Assembly (NCBI GenBank): GCA_002709645.1
Contig: PAQG01000045.1
Location: forward strand, 1 to 55,667
Direction: 5' to 3'
From: Acidimicrobiaceae bacterium
GTDB lineage: Bacteria > Actinomycetota > Acidimicrobiia > Acidimicrobiales > UBA8592
DNA length: 55,667 nt
The notes beneath the pieces are model-generated. The model was given only the letters and a program-made list of their open reading frames with translations, did not search any database and was not told the DNA's origin. The first letter of the stretch is position 1. Every line of letters starts with the position of its first letter. Both the position numbers and the translations under genes were made by a program. Shown piece after piece: positions 7,830 to 16,550 of the stretch.

Positions 7830-8480
7830 ATGAATGGGAAAAGAATCAGCGAAGCCGTGATCTTTAGCGGTGGGCCAATGCCTTCAGCGAAAGTTTCGAA
7901 TTTAATTGATAAGAGTAGCTTTGTGATAGCTGCGGATTCAGGACTGGACAGTGCTCTAGAACTAGGGTTCAAGCCCGATGTACTAATTGGGGATCTTGAT
8001 TCTGTTTCCGCAAAGGGACTCTCTTGGGCGAAAAAAAATAACATAGAAATAATTACTTTCCCACGAGATAAAGACAAGTCAGATCTTGAGCTTGCTATGG
8101 ATTACGCATTTCTGAATTGTGAATCTTTGCTTCTAATTGATTCAGGCCTTGGCCGAGTTGATCAACTCATAGGCTTGTTTGCATTACTCGGCTCTGAAAA
8201 TAACTCAACAATTCCATGCAGGGCAATAGTCTCAAACTCATTTATTACTGTTGTTAAAGGAAGAATTGAAATACCCAAGAGAGGAAATGGTTTAATATCA
8301 ATCTTCGCTCACGGAGGAGAAGCGGCGGGAGTTACTACATCAGGTTTTAGATGGGAGTTAGACGATGCAACCCTCAAACCTAATTCAACGTTAGGACTTA
8401 GTAATGAGCTCATTAAAGAAACTGGACTTATCTCAACTAGTAGCGGGACGCTGCTAGTGATTCAGACTGATGTCTTCTAG
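7830..8480 (+). CDS. thiN: Thiamine pyrophosphokinase (ThiN-type)
   Basis: The 216-residue protein transfers pyrophosphate from ATP to thiamine, making TPP. Key motifs are VIAADSGLDSALELGFKPDV, IGDLDS (the acidic Mg/ATP site) and FPRDKDKSDLELAM, matching the catalytic domain, followed by a C-terminal beta-rich thiamine-binding domain with TTSGFRWELDDATL. The ATG at 7830 preceded by AGAAG is preferred to an upstream TTG at 7776 that would overlap the preceding gene. The 3' end overlaps the convergent ABC ATPase by four bases. I see no TPP riboswitch upstream. Confidence 0.85.
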   Translation: MNGKRISEAVIFSGGPMPSAKVSNLIDKSSFVIAADSGLDSALELGFKPDVLIGDLDSVSAKGLSWAKKNNIEIITFPRDKDKSDLELAMDYAFLNCESLLLIDSGLGRVDQLIGLFALLGSENNSTIPCRAIVSNSFITVVKGRIEIPKRGNGLISIFAHGGEAAGVTTSGFRWELDDATLKPNSTLGLSNELIKETGLISTSSGTLLVIQTDVF

Positions 8481-9271
8481 TGGTTTATCGAGCGAACATT
8501 CCAGCGACCAGAATGATTCTGAAGATTCAACCTCATATCAAAACATGCTGAAAGATTATTACTATTTAAAGTTTCTGAAATTGGACCTGAAATTAGGTTG
8601 AAACCACCTTTGAGGAGCAGTACATGAGTGAACTCTTCAGGAATTTCTTCAACATGGTGTGTCACCATAATCACGGGTGGAGAAAGTTGATCTCCAGCTA
8701 GGATTTTTAAGCTTTGCAAAAGATCTTCTCTGCCAGATAGGTCAAGTCCAGATGCTGGTTCGTCTAGAAGTAGTATCTTGGGATCACTCATTAGACTTCG
8801 AGCTATCAGCGTTCTTTGTTTTTCTCCTGAAGATAAAGATCCAAATAGCCGATTGGCGAGATTTCCGATTCCGAGTCTTTCCAATTGGTGAATAGCTAAA
8901 TCCTCATCTTCTTTAGTGTATGAATTCCACCAAGGCTCTAAAGCACCAAACTTTGCTGTTTTGACTACCTCCTTTGCTAGAAGTGAGGGGCGGAGAAGGT
9001 CAGCAAGGCTTGCGCTGGTAAATCCAACTAAATTTCGAATTTTGCGAATATCGGACTTCCCAAGCTCATGTCCTAGAACATTAACTGTTCCTGAACTGGG
9101 ATGAAGATAGAGGCCGGCTATTTTCAGAAGCGATGTTTTCCCAGAGCCATTCGCCCCAAGAATTACCCACCTATCATGTGCCTGAACCTCTAAGTTCACG
9201 TCACTTAATATTTGGGTTCTACCACGAACAAGCGAAATATTTTCTAATTTGAGTGATACTAATTTTTTCAT
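8477..9271 (-). CDS. Stand-alone ABC transporter ATP-binding protein (COG1119-like)
   Basis: This single 264-residue nucleotide-binding domain has Walker A GANGSGKTS, signature SLSSGEKQRT, Walker B ILLLDEPASGLD and the H-loop VTHHVEE. It contains no membrane domain. The LSSGEKQR signature and HHVEEIP resemble the ModF/COG1119 group of ATPases. It overlaps the upstream exporter gene by four bases, so it is expressed with the exporter pair, but those subunits already carry their own ATPase domains; its partner is therefore unclear. Confidence 0.8.
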   Translation of the reverse strand: MKKLVSLKLENISLVRGRTQILSDVNLEVQAHDRWVILGANGSGKTSLLKIAGLYLHPSSGTVNVLGHELGKSDIRKIRNLVGFTSASLADLLRPSLLAKEVVKTAKFGALEPWWNSYTKEDEDLAIHQLERLGIGNLANRLFGSLSSGEKQRTLIARSLMSDPKILLLDEPASGLDLSGREDLLQSLKILAGDQLSPPVIMVTHHVEEIPEEFTHVLLLKGGFNLISGPISETLNSNNLSACFDMRLNLQNHSGRWNVRSINH

Positions 9272-11178
9272 TCGCTATCTACCACTTGTTTCCACTGCTC
9301 GTGCATGTCAGAGTAATGGCCTTTCAAGGCAATTAGCTCTTCATGGCTTCCAACTTCAATTATCTGACCAGCATCGATAACAATAATGCGATCAGCGCGC
9401 ATCACTGTGGCTAATCGATGGGCAACAATAATAGCGGTACGCCCATCAAGTAGCGCATCTAAAGCTTGCTCAATTTGGTTTTCAGATTGTAAATCAAGGT
9501 TTGAGGTAGCTTCATCGAGAACAAGTACTCGAGGTTGAGAAAGAAAAGCTCTTGCTAACGCTATCAACTGTCGTTCACCTGCGCTGAGTGAAGAGCCTCG
9601 CTCATGTATCTCAGTATCAATTCCATCCGGTAATGATTCAATTAGTGGCATTAACCCAGTCACTCTTAAGGATTCAAGAATATCTTCTTCGTCGGCATCT
9701 GGTTTTGAGAAGGAAATATTGTCACGAATTGATCCCGCGAATAGGAAAGGCTCCTGGGGGACGACTCCAATCTGTTTACGCAATGACTTGATCGTAACGT
9801 CACGGACATTGAACCCATCAATGGAGACCTCTCCAGAGTCAGGGTCATAGAAACGGGTAGCGAGCTTAGCAATTGTTGATTTCCCTCCACCAGTCGGCCC
9901 GACGATAGCTATCGTTTCGCCTGCTTGGATATTCAGATTTATGCTAGTCAGAACTCTTTCGCCCGGCTCATAGCTGAAGTTTACTGACTTGAATTCAATG
10001 GTGCCTTGAATCGCCGGAAGTTCGAGAGCATTAGGTTTCTCTGGAACTGCAGGTGACGTCGCAAGCAGTTCTCTTAACTTAGCTACAGCCGCCTGGCCTT
10101 GTTGGTAGCCATTGTAAAGCTGCGTAAGAGTCTGAATGGGAGTAAAGAAAGCACCAAGATAAAGCAAGAAAGCGGTTAATTCCCCAATTTCTAAATCTCC
10201 GTTCAGGACCATTCTTCCACCGACTATGAGAACTAAAGCCCTTCCAACTATTGCTATTGCTTCAGTGCCAGGTGTGTACACAGAAGCGGCTTTAATAGCA
10301 TCAAGATTTGCCTCTTTATGTTCCCCAACAATATTCGTGTGTCGGATAACGTTGTGCTTTCTTCGATTATGAGCAGTTATAACTCGTATGCCTGCGAGAC
10401 TTTCTTGAAGGTCAGATAATACATCACTAATCCGATTCCGAACCCTCCCGTACGCATTGGAAGATTTGCGACGAAACCATTCACTTAACAAGATAGTTAT
10501 TGGGACTATAGCTAGAAGAGTTATTAATCCAAGCGTTGGATTAAGAATAATTAAGATCACTGTTATTACCACTACGGTCAATCCCTGAACAGCGAAATTC
10601 ACCAATCCTTCTTGAAAAAGTTGTGATAGTGCTTCTATATCACTCGTCATACGGGTCATGAGAACTCCTGCTTTTTCATTGGTATAGAATTCCAATGACT
10701 GACGTTGAAGGTGGCTAAAAACCTTTACCCGAAGACTCTTCATGAGGCTTTCCCCAAGAGCACCCGTATACCGGATTCTGTACCAAGCGCTAAAGCTATG
10801 GAGTGCGATACTCCCTATGTAGGCAAAAGCCACAATCAGGAGAATATTTCTCTGACCTGGAACGACCCCTTCATCAATCCCAAATTTTGTGAGAAGAGGC
10901 CCAGCTTGCAACAGAATGCTCTCCCCAACAACTAGAACCAAAGCTAGGGCCAACTTCCATTTATGGCCGCTTAAGAAATTTCTTAGGGTGAAGGGGGGTT
11001 CATGTGGGATGAAGTGTTTAAATTCTAAAGATTCGGGTGGGTGGATTGGTTCGCTGTCCAAGACAGAATTCACTTCTTCTTGTAAATGTCCAGGCACACC
11101 TGCATGTGGCAGTCCAGCATCTCTAGAAGAGGTCACTGAATTTGCTCCCCCGAAACCAACTGGTGGCCCGAACCCCAT
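9268..11178 (-). CDS. ABC exporter half-transporter (permease-ATPase fusion), subunit with canonical Walker B
   Basis: The 636-residue half-transporter has an N-terminal leader of about 75 residues, a six-helix type IV exporter membrane domain (about 70-350), then a nucleotide-binding domain with Walker A GPTGGGKST, Q-loop VVPQEPFLF, signature LSAGERQ, Walker B VLVLDEATSNLD and H-loop IVAHRL. The catalytic glutamate is present but the signature is the non-canonical LSAGE. Its start overlaps the stop of the next half-transporter gene, which fits a heterodimer. The exported substrate, lipid or drug, is unknown. Confidence 0.87.
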   Translation of the reverse strand: MGFGPPVGFGGANSVTSSRDAGLPHAGVPGHLQEEVNSVLDSEPIHPPESLEFKHFIPHEPPFTLRNFLSGHKWKLALALVLVVGESILLQAGPLLTKFGIDEGVVPGQRNILLIVAFAYIGSIALHSFSAWYRIRYTGALGESLMKSLRVKVFSHLQRQSLEFYTNEKAGVLMTRMTSDIEALSQLFQEGLVNFAVQGLTVVVITVILIILNPTLGLITLLAIVPITILLSEWFRRKSSNAYGRVRNRISDVLSDLQESLAGIRVITAHNRRKHNVIRHTNIVGEHKEANLDAIKAASVYTPGTEAIAIVGRALVLIVGGRMVLNGDLEIGELTAFLLYLGAFFTPIQTLTQLYNGYQQGQAAVAKLRELLATSPAVPEKPNALELPAIQGTIEFKSVNFSYEPGERVLTSINLNIQAGETIAIVGPTGGGKSTIAKLATRFYDPDSGEVSIDGFNVRDVTIKSLRKQIGVVPQEPFLFAGSIRDNISFSKPDADEEDILESLRVTGLMPLIESLPDGIDTEIHERGSSLSAGERQLIALARAFLSQPRVLVLDEATSNLDLQSENQIEQALDALLDGRTAIIVAHRLATVMRADRIIVIDAGQIIEVGSHEELIALKGHYSDMHEQWKQVVDSE

Positions 11179-13061
11179 TAGAGATCTCCTTGGCGAGAAT
11201 TGGTCTCAGCTTCAGCGAGAATAGACATATATAGAGAACTTCTTGCCATCAGAGAGCTATGAGTCCCTTCATCTACTATTTCCCCACCATCAAGCAGAAC
11301 GACTCTATCCGCTAAAGCAATAGTTGATATTCTCTGAGCAATTAGCAAAGTCGTGCACCCCTCTAAACGGTTTCGCAAAGACTCATGTATGCGAGATTCC
11401 ACTTGAATATCAATAGCGCTAGTGGCATCGTCAAGGATAAGAATACTTGGCCTCTCAAGAAGACTTCTTGCTAAAGCAATTCTTTGCCGCTGACCTCCCG
11501 AAAGTGTGTAGCCTCGCTCGCCCACAATAGTTTCAAAACCTTCACTTAACTCGCTAATGAAATCAAACGCTTGGGCGCTTTTCGCAGCAGCAATTATTTC
11601 GGCGTAGGACGCTTCTGGATCTCCATATGAAATGTTCTCAGCGATAGAAGTGGAGAACAAAAAAGGTTCATCAAAAACAATGCCAACATGATGGCGCAAA
11701 GAGTGAAGATTAATGGTTTTTATGTCTTTCCCATCAATAAGAATCTTTCCAGAATCAACATCATAGAAACGTGTAAGAAGCCTACCTAACGTTGATTTTC
11801 CCGATCCGGTTCGGCCGACGATAGCAACTATTTCACCCGGTGCCAGAACAAGGTTCAATCCTGAAAGGATTTCAGACCCTTTTTCAGGAGCATCAAGATC
11901 AAATTGAGAGACGCGATTTTGGTATGAAAAACAGACATTCTCAAAGTTGATTTCTCCTTTAACGTTAGACAGCGCAATTGCATTCAAAGAATCAACTATT
12001 TCAGGGTCTTCGTCTAAGACTTCAAATATTCTGCTGGCAGAAGCAGACGCTCGTTGCGCTTGGAGGAGCAGGAACCCAAACATTCTAAAGGGAGCTTGAA
12101 GCATTATTACGTAAGCGTTGAAAGCGAATAAAGTCCCAATAGAAACTTCGTCGTTTATAGCAAGGAGACCACCGTATAGCAAGACAATGGCCATTCCGAT
12201 TCTTGGAAGAGCTTCAATGATCGGATTATATTTCGCCCTTTCGTTGATTGCTTTAACGTTGACCCATTCAATATGTCGCGCAGCTTTTTGTAGCAAACTA
12301 ATTTGGTGTTCTTCAGCAGCGAATGATTTCACGACTCTGGTCCCATTGACATTTTCGTCAACTATCGTCGCTAATTCAGCTAGACGTGCTTGGCTAACCC
12401 AAGTAAGTGGGAAGACTGAATGTCGTAATTTTTGGCCAAAAAAATAAACGCCCGGAAGAGTACATAAGGCAACAAGTGTTAAACGAACATGAAGTATCAT
12501 CATGAAACCAAATGCAAGAATAAAAGAAATTATGCTCATTGCGATTAAGGGTCCAAAAGCTAAAAGTACTTGTATGGATCGAATATCGCTGTTCGCCCTA
12601 GAAATGACCTGCCCCGATTGAGTTCTATCAAAATAGGAAAAGCTTAATTTCGTTAAATGTGAGTAAAGTAAGGCGCGCAAATCTGTTTCAACTCCCCATG
12701 CCACCCGAAATAAAGAAATGCGGTATAGGGCGCCCGAAGCAAATCGCCCAAATCCGACACAGACCAAAATGATGGCCCAAATCGTTAATGCACGACGTTC
12801 CCCGCTAATGGTTGAATCAATTGCTTCTCTAGCTATTGCCGGCACAGCTACATTAAGAACTAGCGCTATTGTTCCAACAATTACTCCCAAAATAAGCGGT
12901 GTTCGATGAGATTTAGCAATAGGGGATAGTCTTCTCATCCAGCCTAAGTCCTTATTCGGGTCAATTGAATTTCTTGGAAATCCAAACTTAGGACTTATTC
13001 CAACTTTCTGTAGATCATGACTCGTGGAAGGTTCACCCTTTTCTGTTGATGATAATTGCAA
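11178..13061 (-). CDS. ABC exporter half-transporter, subunit with degenerate catalytic site (D545)
   Basis: The 627-residue half-transporter has a type IV membrane domain (about 45-340) and an ATPase domain with Walker A GRTGSGKST, Q-loop IVFDEPFLF, canonical signature LSGGQRQ and Walker B ILILDDATSAID. The residue after the Walker B aspartate, normally catalytic glutamate, is Asp (codon 11427-11429), and the H-loop is AQRIS rather than HR. This is the hallmark of the degenerate half of heterodimeric exporters such as TM287/288 and BmrCD. The TTG start at 13061 is the first available; no strong Shine-Dalgarno precedes it. Confidence 0.87.
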   Translation of the reverse strand: MQLSSTEKGEPSTSHDLQKVGISPKFGFPRNSIDPNKDLGWMRRLSPIAKSHRTPLILGVIVGTIALVLNVAVPAIAREAIDSTISGERRALTIWAIILVCVGFGRFASGALYRISLFRVAWGVETDLRALLYSHLTKLSFSYFDRTQSGQVISRANSDIRSIQVLLAFGPLIAMSIISFILAFGFMMILHVRLTLVALCTLPGVYFFGQKLRHSVFPLTWVSQARLAELATIVDENVNGTRVVKSFAAEEHQISLLQKAARHIEWVNVKAINERAKYNPIIEALPRIGMAIVLLYGGLLAINDEVSIGTLFAFNAYVIMLQAPFRMFGFLLLQAQRASASASRIFEVLDEDPEIVDSLNAIALSNVKGEINFENVCFSYQNRVSQFDLDAPEKGSEILSGLNLVLAPGEIVAIVGRTGSGKSTLGRLLTRFYDVDSGKILIDGKDIKTINLHSLRHHVGIVFDEPFLFSTSIAENISYGDPEASYAEIIAAAKSAQAFDFISELSEGFETIVGERGYTLSGGQRQRIALARSLLERPSILILDDATSAIDIQVESRIHESLRNRLEGCTTLLIAQRISTIALADRVVLLDGGEIVDEGTHSSLMARSSLYMSILAEAETNSRQGDL

Positions 13062-13230
13062 AATTCTTCACGATCCTTTGATTCACAAAGATTGGGACCA
13101 ATTTAGTCCGAAGCTTGTTCAATTGAGAGTTCCTGACCGAAAAAGAATTTTGCCATGCTTCTACAAACTTTTGCTTTTCCATGCAAGTTAATGGTTAATA
13201 TAAAGAGATGCCTAAAAGAGGAATTGAAAA
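13062..13230. promoter_or_regulatory. Divergent intergenic region between ABC exporter operon and CNNM/CBS genes
   Basis: The gap holds promoters for both sides. On the plus strand TAATAT/TATAAA at 13196-13204 is a plausible -10, with TTGCTT at 13171-13176 a weak -35, giving a short leader that contains AGAGGA at 13217-13222. Nothing else recognisable is present; a TTG-initiated frame crossing 13155-13337 is not credible as a gene. Confidence 0.4.
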
Positions 13231-14565
13231 ATAGATACTTCATTTGGGCTTATTCTGATTGGTGTTCTAATTGCGGCGACAGCATTCTTTGTCGCAGCAG
13301 AATTTGCTCTCATAGCGAGCGACAAAAAACGATTTGAAACAGAATCAGTAGCCGGCAACCGTTCATCACAAACTGTTCTGCGTTTATTGAGAAATCTTTC
13401 ATATCATCTAACAGGAGCACAATTAGGAATCACCGTAACAGCGGTGATATTGGGATTTATCGCAGAACCAACGATAGCGGAAATGATCCACACCCCAATA
13501 TCTAGAGTCGTTGGGGAAAGTGCATCTAAGAGTGTCTCGTTAGTTCTAGCAATTATTTTTGTAACCTTCTTGACGATGGTTTTGGGAGAACTAATTCCTA
13601 AAAATGTAGCGATAGCGAAACCAAACTCGTCAGCTCGAATCCTAGGTAAACCATTTGAAATTTATAGTTTCCTAGCGAGACCACTTATTTATGTAAGTGA
13701 TGTATCCGCAAATAACTTAACGAGAGCATTTGGGGTTGAACCGACAGAAGAATTGACCCATGTTCCAAACATTGAGGACTTAGATATAGCTATAAAAGCT
13801 TCAGTTCAAGGAGGAACAATTGCCCAAAGAAAGATGGACCTGCTAACCCGATCAATTAAATTCTCTGAGAAAGATGCTAGCGATGTCATGACGCCACGAG
13901 TCTCGGTGCATTCTCTTAACGTAGAGTCAACAATTGAAGATCTTATCTCGCTTAGTTTGGAAACGGGTCATTCACGGTTCCCAGTCATTTCAAACGACTT
14001 AGATAATGTCATGGGAATAGCGCATGTGAAGTCTGCATTGACTGTTAATCCAACGAAACGATCAGCAATCCCAGTTTCTCAAATCATGAGCGAAGTTTTA
14101 GCAGTTCCAGAAACACGAGATCTCGTTTCGATTATGACTGATATGAGACAGAAGAGAATACCGATGGTAATTGTTGTAGATGAGCACGGAGGAACTGAAG
14201 GTCTTGTTTCAGTGGAGGATCTACTTGAAGAGATAGTTGGTGAAATCGAAGATGAATATGACTTTGCTCAGAAAATTGAATCTAGCGACGCGGAAGGGGT
14301 CTACACCATAGAGGGAAGTCTTCATCTGCACGAGGTAGAAGAAATCTGTGGCTTAACGATACCTAAAAAACCCTACGAAACAATAGGTGGCTTTGCACTT
14401 GACAAACTTCAACGCATCCCTACCGAAGGGGAAGTATTTAGATATAGAAAGTGGAAAATAGAGGTTTTGGAAATGGATCGGCTGCGAGTAGCGAAAATCC
14501 GTTTAACAGCGCCTCCACTTCATGCCCTTAGATTTCATCAAACGAGTTCTCAGGAGGGCAGTTAA
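13231..14565 (+). CDS. CNNM/DUF21-CBS-CorC_HlyC membrane protein (hemolysin C-like family)
   Basis: The product has an N-terminal DUF21 membrane domain (VLIAATAFFVAAEFAL, then HLTGAQLGITVTAVILGF), a CBS pair (MTPRVSVHSL..., MSEVLAVPETRD...) and a C-terminal CorC_HlyC domain (YTIEGSLHLHEVEEICGL). Such proteins are implicated in divalent-cation (Mg/Co) efflux or homeostasis. The first in-frame TTG is at 13387, inside the membrane domain, yet coding similarity continues upstream to about 13231, eight bases after AGAGGA, where the codon is ATA. Removing one A from the run at 13227-13231 would join it to a TTG at 13224. The gene is followed by a paralogue after two bases. Confidence 0.82.
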   Translation: MDTSFGLILIGVLIAATAFFVAAEFALIASDKKRFETESVAGNRSSQTVLRLLRNLSYHLTGAQLGITVTAVILGFIAEPTIAEMIHTPISRVVGESASKSVSLVLAIIFVTFLTMVLGELIPKNVAIAKPNSSARILGKPFEIYSFLARPLIYVSDVSANNLTRAFGVEPTEELTHVPNIEDLDIAIKASVQGGTIAQRKMDLLTRSIKFSEKDASDVMTPRVSVHSLNVESTIEDLISLSLETGHSRFPVISNDLDNVMGIAHVKSALTVNPTKRSAIPVSQIMSEVLAVPETRDLVSIMTDMRQKRIPMVIVVDEHGGTEGLVSVEDLLEEIVGEIEDEYDFAQKIESSDAEGVYTIEGSLHLHEVEEICGLTIPKKPYETIGGFALDKLQRIPTEGEVFRYRKWKIEVLEMDRLRVAKIRLTAPPLHALRFHQTSSQEGS

Positions 14566-14567
14566 AC

Positions 14568-15617
14568 GTGATCGTCACATTCGTAGCTATCCTCGTCACA
14601 CTTCTGTTAGTCCTGGTTAATGGGGTCTTTGTAGCCGTTGAATTCGCACTTGTCACCTCAAGAAGATCCAAAATGGAAAAGTTAGCTCAAGCCGGAAATC
14701 GTTCTGCAAGAATTGGTGTTAACCTCATGTCTGATTTACCTTTGTCGATTTCTGGGGCGCAGTTAGGTATTACCATCTCATCCTTGGGTCTAGGGTTAGT
14801 TGCGGAACCGGCATTCGCAAAGATTATTGAATCAATTTTTACGGAACCTCTAGGTTTCCCATCCTCACTGTCACATGCTATCGCATTCGGTATAGCTCTG
14901 TTCATAGTGGTTTTCCTTCATATGGTCTTAGGAGAAATGGTTCCTAAAAACTTTGCACTAACTGATCCGGAAAATGTGCTGTGTCGAGTAGCTAGGTTCC
15001 ATAGGTTCTTCGTCTTTGTCTTCGGACCTGTTATTTGGTTTCTAAATAAGGTTTCAAGTCTCATGCTTAAGCCCTTTGGTATAGATCAGGTAGCAGAATT
15101 GGGAATTGCCTACACTGTTCAAGAAATCCACAAATTAATAGGTGAAGTAAAAATCAGTGGAAATATGAATCAAACTAGTCATGACATTCTTTCGGGTGCA
15201 TTATTTTTCCAAGATCAACCTGTCAGTTCAGTTATGATTCCGTGGAGTGATGTGGTCTCAGTGGATGCGAATCTCCCAATAGGTCGGATCCAAGCTATTG
15301 CAGCCCAAAGCGGCCATAGTCGCCTTCCAATGTTATTAGGAGAAAAAGTTGTTGGTTTCATACATGTAAAGGATCTCCTATACCTCCAAGAGAACGATGA
15401 GCAATTGCAACTCAGCCAGAAACGTATTCGTGAAATTCTAGTTACATCAACTGAGCATTCATTAGATGAACTTCTAAAGGAAATGAGAGAAACTCAAATC
15501 CACTTTGCATTAGTAAAGAACGAAGACCAAAGCATTGAAGGTATAGCGACTTTGGAAGATGTTCTAGAAGCTATAGTCGGAGATATCATTGATGAATCTG
15601 ACAGGATTAAAACTTAA
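14568..15617 (+). CDS. CNNM/DUF21-CBS membrane protein, tandem paralogue lacking CorC_HlyC domain
   Basis: This 349-residue paralogue of the preceding gene starts at GTG two bases after its stop. It has the DUF21 domain (VNGVFVAVEFAL; SISGAQLGITISSLGLG; VFLHMVLGEMVPKNFAL) and a CBS pair (VMIPWSDVVSVDANL; FALVKNEDQSIEGIATLEDVLEAIVGDI), but it ends soon after the second CBS and lacks the C-terminal CorC_HlyC domain. The pair probably forms a hetero-oligomeric membrane complex for divalent cations. Tandem pairs of this kind are common in actinobacteria. Confidence 0.86.
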   Translation: MIVTFVAILVTLLLVLVNGVFVAVEFALVTSRRSKMEKLAQAGNRSARIGVNLMSDLPLSISGAQLGITISSLGLGLVAEPAFAKIIESIFTEPLGFPSSLSHAIAFGIALFIVVFLHMVLGEMVPKNFALTDPENVLCRVARFHRFFVFVFGPVIWFLNKVSSLMLKPFGIDQVAELGIAYTVQEIHKLIGEVKISGNMNQTSHDILSGALFFQDQPVSSVMIPWSDVVSVDANLPIGRIQAIAAQSGHSRLPMLLGEKVVGFIHVKDLLYLQENDEQLQLSQKRIREILVTSTEHSLDELLKEMRETQIHFALVKNEDQSIEGIATLEDVLEAIVGDIIDESDRIKT

Positions 15618-15637
15618 AGAATAGATCCAAGATTAAT

Positions 15638-16405
15638 TCATGCCCCGATGGCGTGGTAGCCCCCATCTACATGGATGATTTCGCCTGTGGTCATTGGGAA
15701 CCAGTCAGATAGAAGAGCTACGCAAGCGCGAGCAACAGCAGAAGAGTCTTTCACATCCCAACCAAGTGGCGCTCTTCCATCCCAAGCATCTTCAAACTCT
15801 TTAAATCCAGGAATTGATTTTGCAGCCATTGTCCTAATCGGTCCTGCAGCAACCAGATTGACGCGAATATTGTCTGGTCCCAGAGAACGAGCAAGATAAC
15901 GTGATGCTGACTCTAGTGCTGCCTTAGCAACACCCATCCAGTTGTAAGCTGGCCAAGCTACGCTTGCATCAAAATCAAGGCCCACAATAGAGCCGCCATT
16001 GTTCATGAGCGGGAGAATCGTTTCAGCTATCGTTTTGATTGAATAAGCAGAAATATCGAAACCAGTTGAGATTTCATCCCAACTAGCAGCTAAGAAATCT
16101 TCCCCTAAGCCAATTTCAGGCATAAAACCTATGGCATGCAGTGCTCCATCAACTTGACCCCACTTATCTTCAAGGGCATTCCTGACATTAGAAACATGTG
16201 ATGGGTCAGTTACATCAAACTCCAATACATCAACATCTCCGTTAAGTTTCCTAGCTGTTCTCTCTGTCAAACGAAGACCTCTTCCTGCTCCTGTGATAAC
16301 CACATTCGCTCCTTCATCAAGAGCTAATTGGGCGACACCAAACGCTAAGCTTGCATCGGTAAGTATTCCAGTGATTAAAAGGTTCTTATCTTTTAAGATG
16401 CTCAT
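15638..16405 (-). CDS. fabI: Enoyl-ACP reductase FabI / InhA-type
   Basis: This NADH-dependent enzyme reduces trans-2-enoyl-ACP in fatty acid elongation. The 255-residue sequence closely parallels mycobacterial InhA: LLITGILTDASLAFGVA, HAIGFMPE, GGSIVGLDFDASVAWPAYNWMGVAK with the catalytic Tyr and Lys, NLVAAGPIRTMA, and TTGEIIHVDGGYH. The start at 16405 is chosen because GGAG lies five bases upstream; an ATG at 16429 has no such site. Unlike mycobacteria there is no fabG beside it. It is divergent from the F420 reductase gene. Confidence 0.93.
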   Translation of the reverse strand: MSILKDKNLLITGILTDASLAFGVAQLALDEGANVVITGAGRGLRLTERTARKLNGDVDVLEFDVTDPSHVSNVRNALEDKWGQVDGALHAIGFMPEIGLGEDFLAASWDEISTGFDISAYSIKTIAETILPLMNNGGSIVGLDFDASVAWPAYNWMGVAKAALESASRYLARSLGPDNIRVNLVAAGPIRTMAAKSIPGFKEFEDAWDGRAPLGWDVKDSSAVARACVALLSDWFPMTTGEIIHVDGGYHAIGA

Positions 16406-16470
16406 TGACACTCCAAACAGTAAATGCACTCAAAAAAACATTACATTAGCGTGGTAGATAATAGCGGGTT

Positions 16471-16483
16471 GTTTGAATCAAAC
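16471..16483. promoter_or_regulatory. Perfect 13-base inverted repeat in fabI-fno intergenic region
   Basis: GTTTGA-A-TCAAAC is centred between divergent fabI and the F420 reductase gene, a suitable place for an operator controlling both. No regulator gene is adjacent. In an AT-rich gap such a short palindrome can arise by chance. Confidence 0.3.
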
Positions 16484-16538
16484 TTTCTAAAGGTTAAGAA
16501 ACTCGCAATAAAATTGTTGCATGAAAGCACATCGGCGA

Positions 16539-16544
16539 TATGTT
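16539..16544 (+). promoter_or_regulatory. Leaderless-type -10 element of the F420 reductase gene
   Basis: TATGTT is followed by CTACAC and the ATG at 16551, with no Shine-Dalgarno. It argues against an in-frame ATG at 16521. Confidence 0.5.
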
Positions 16545-16550
16545 CTACAC

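Noticed and set aside
7801-7830. TPP riboswitch before thiamine pyrophosphokinase
   Set aside because: The gap is under 30 bases and lies inside an operon; no room for the aptamer and no conserved CUGAGA-like elements.
13155-13337. Open frame of 60 codons across the start of the CNNM/CBS gene
   Set aside because: It is out of frame with the clearly conserved membrane domain and its translation looks like a shifted reading of that gene.
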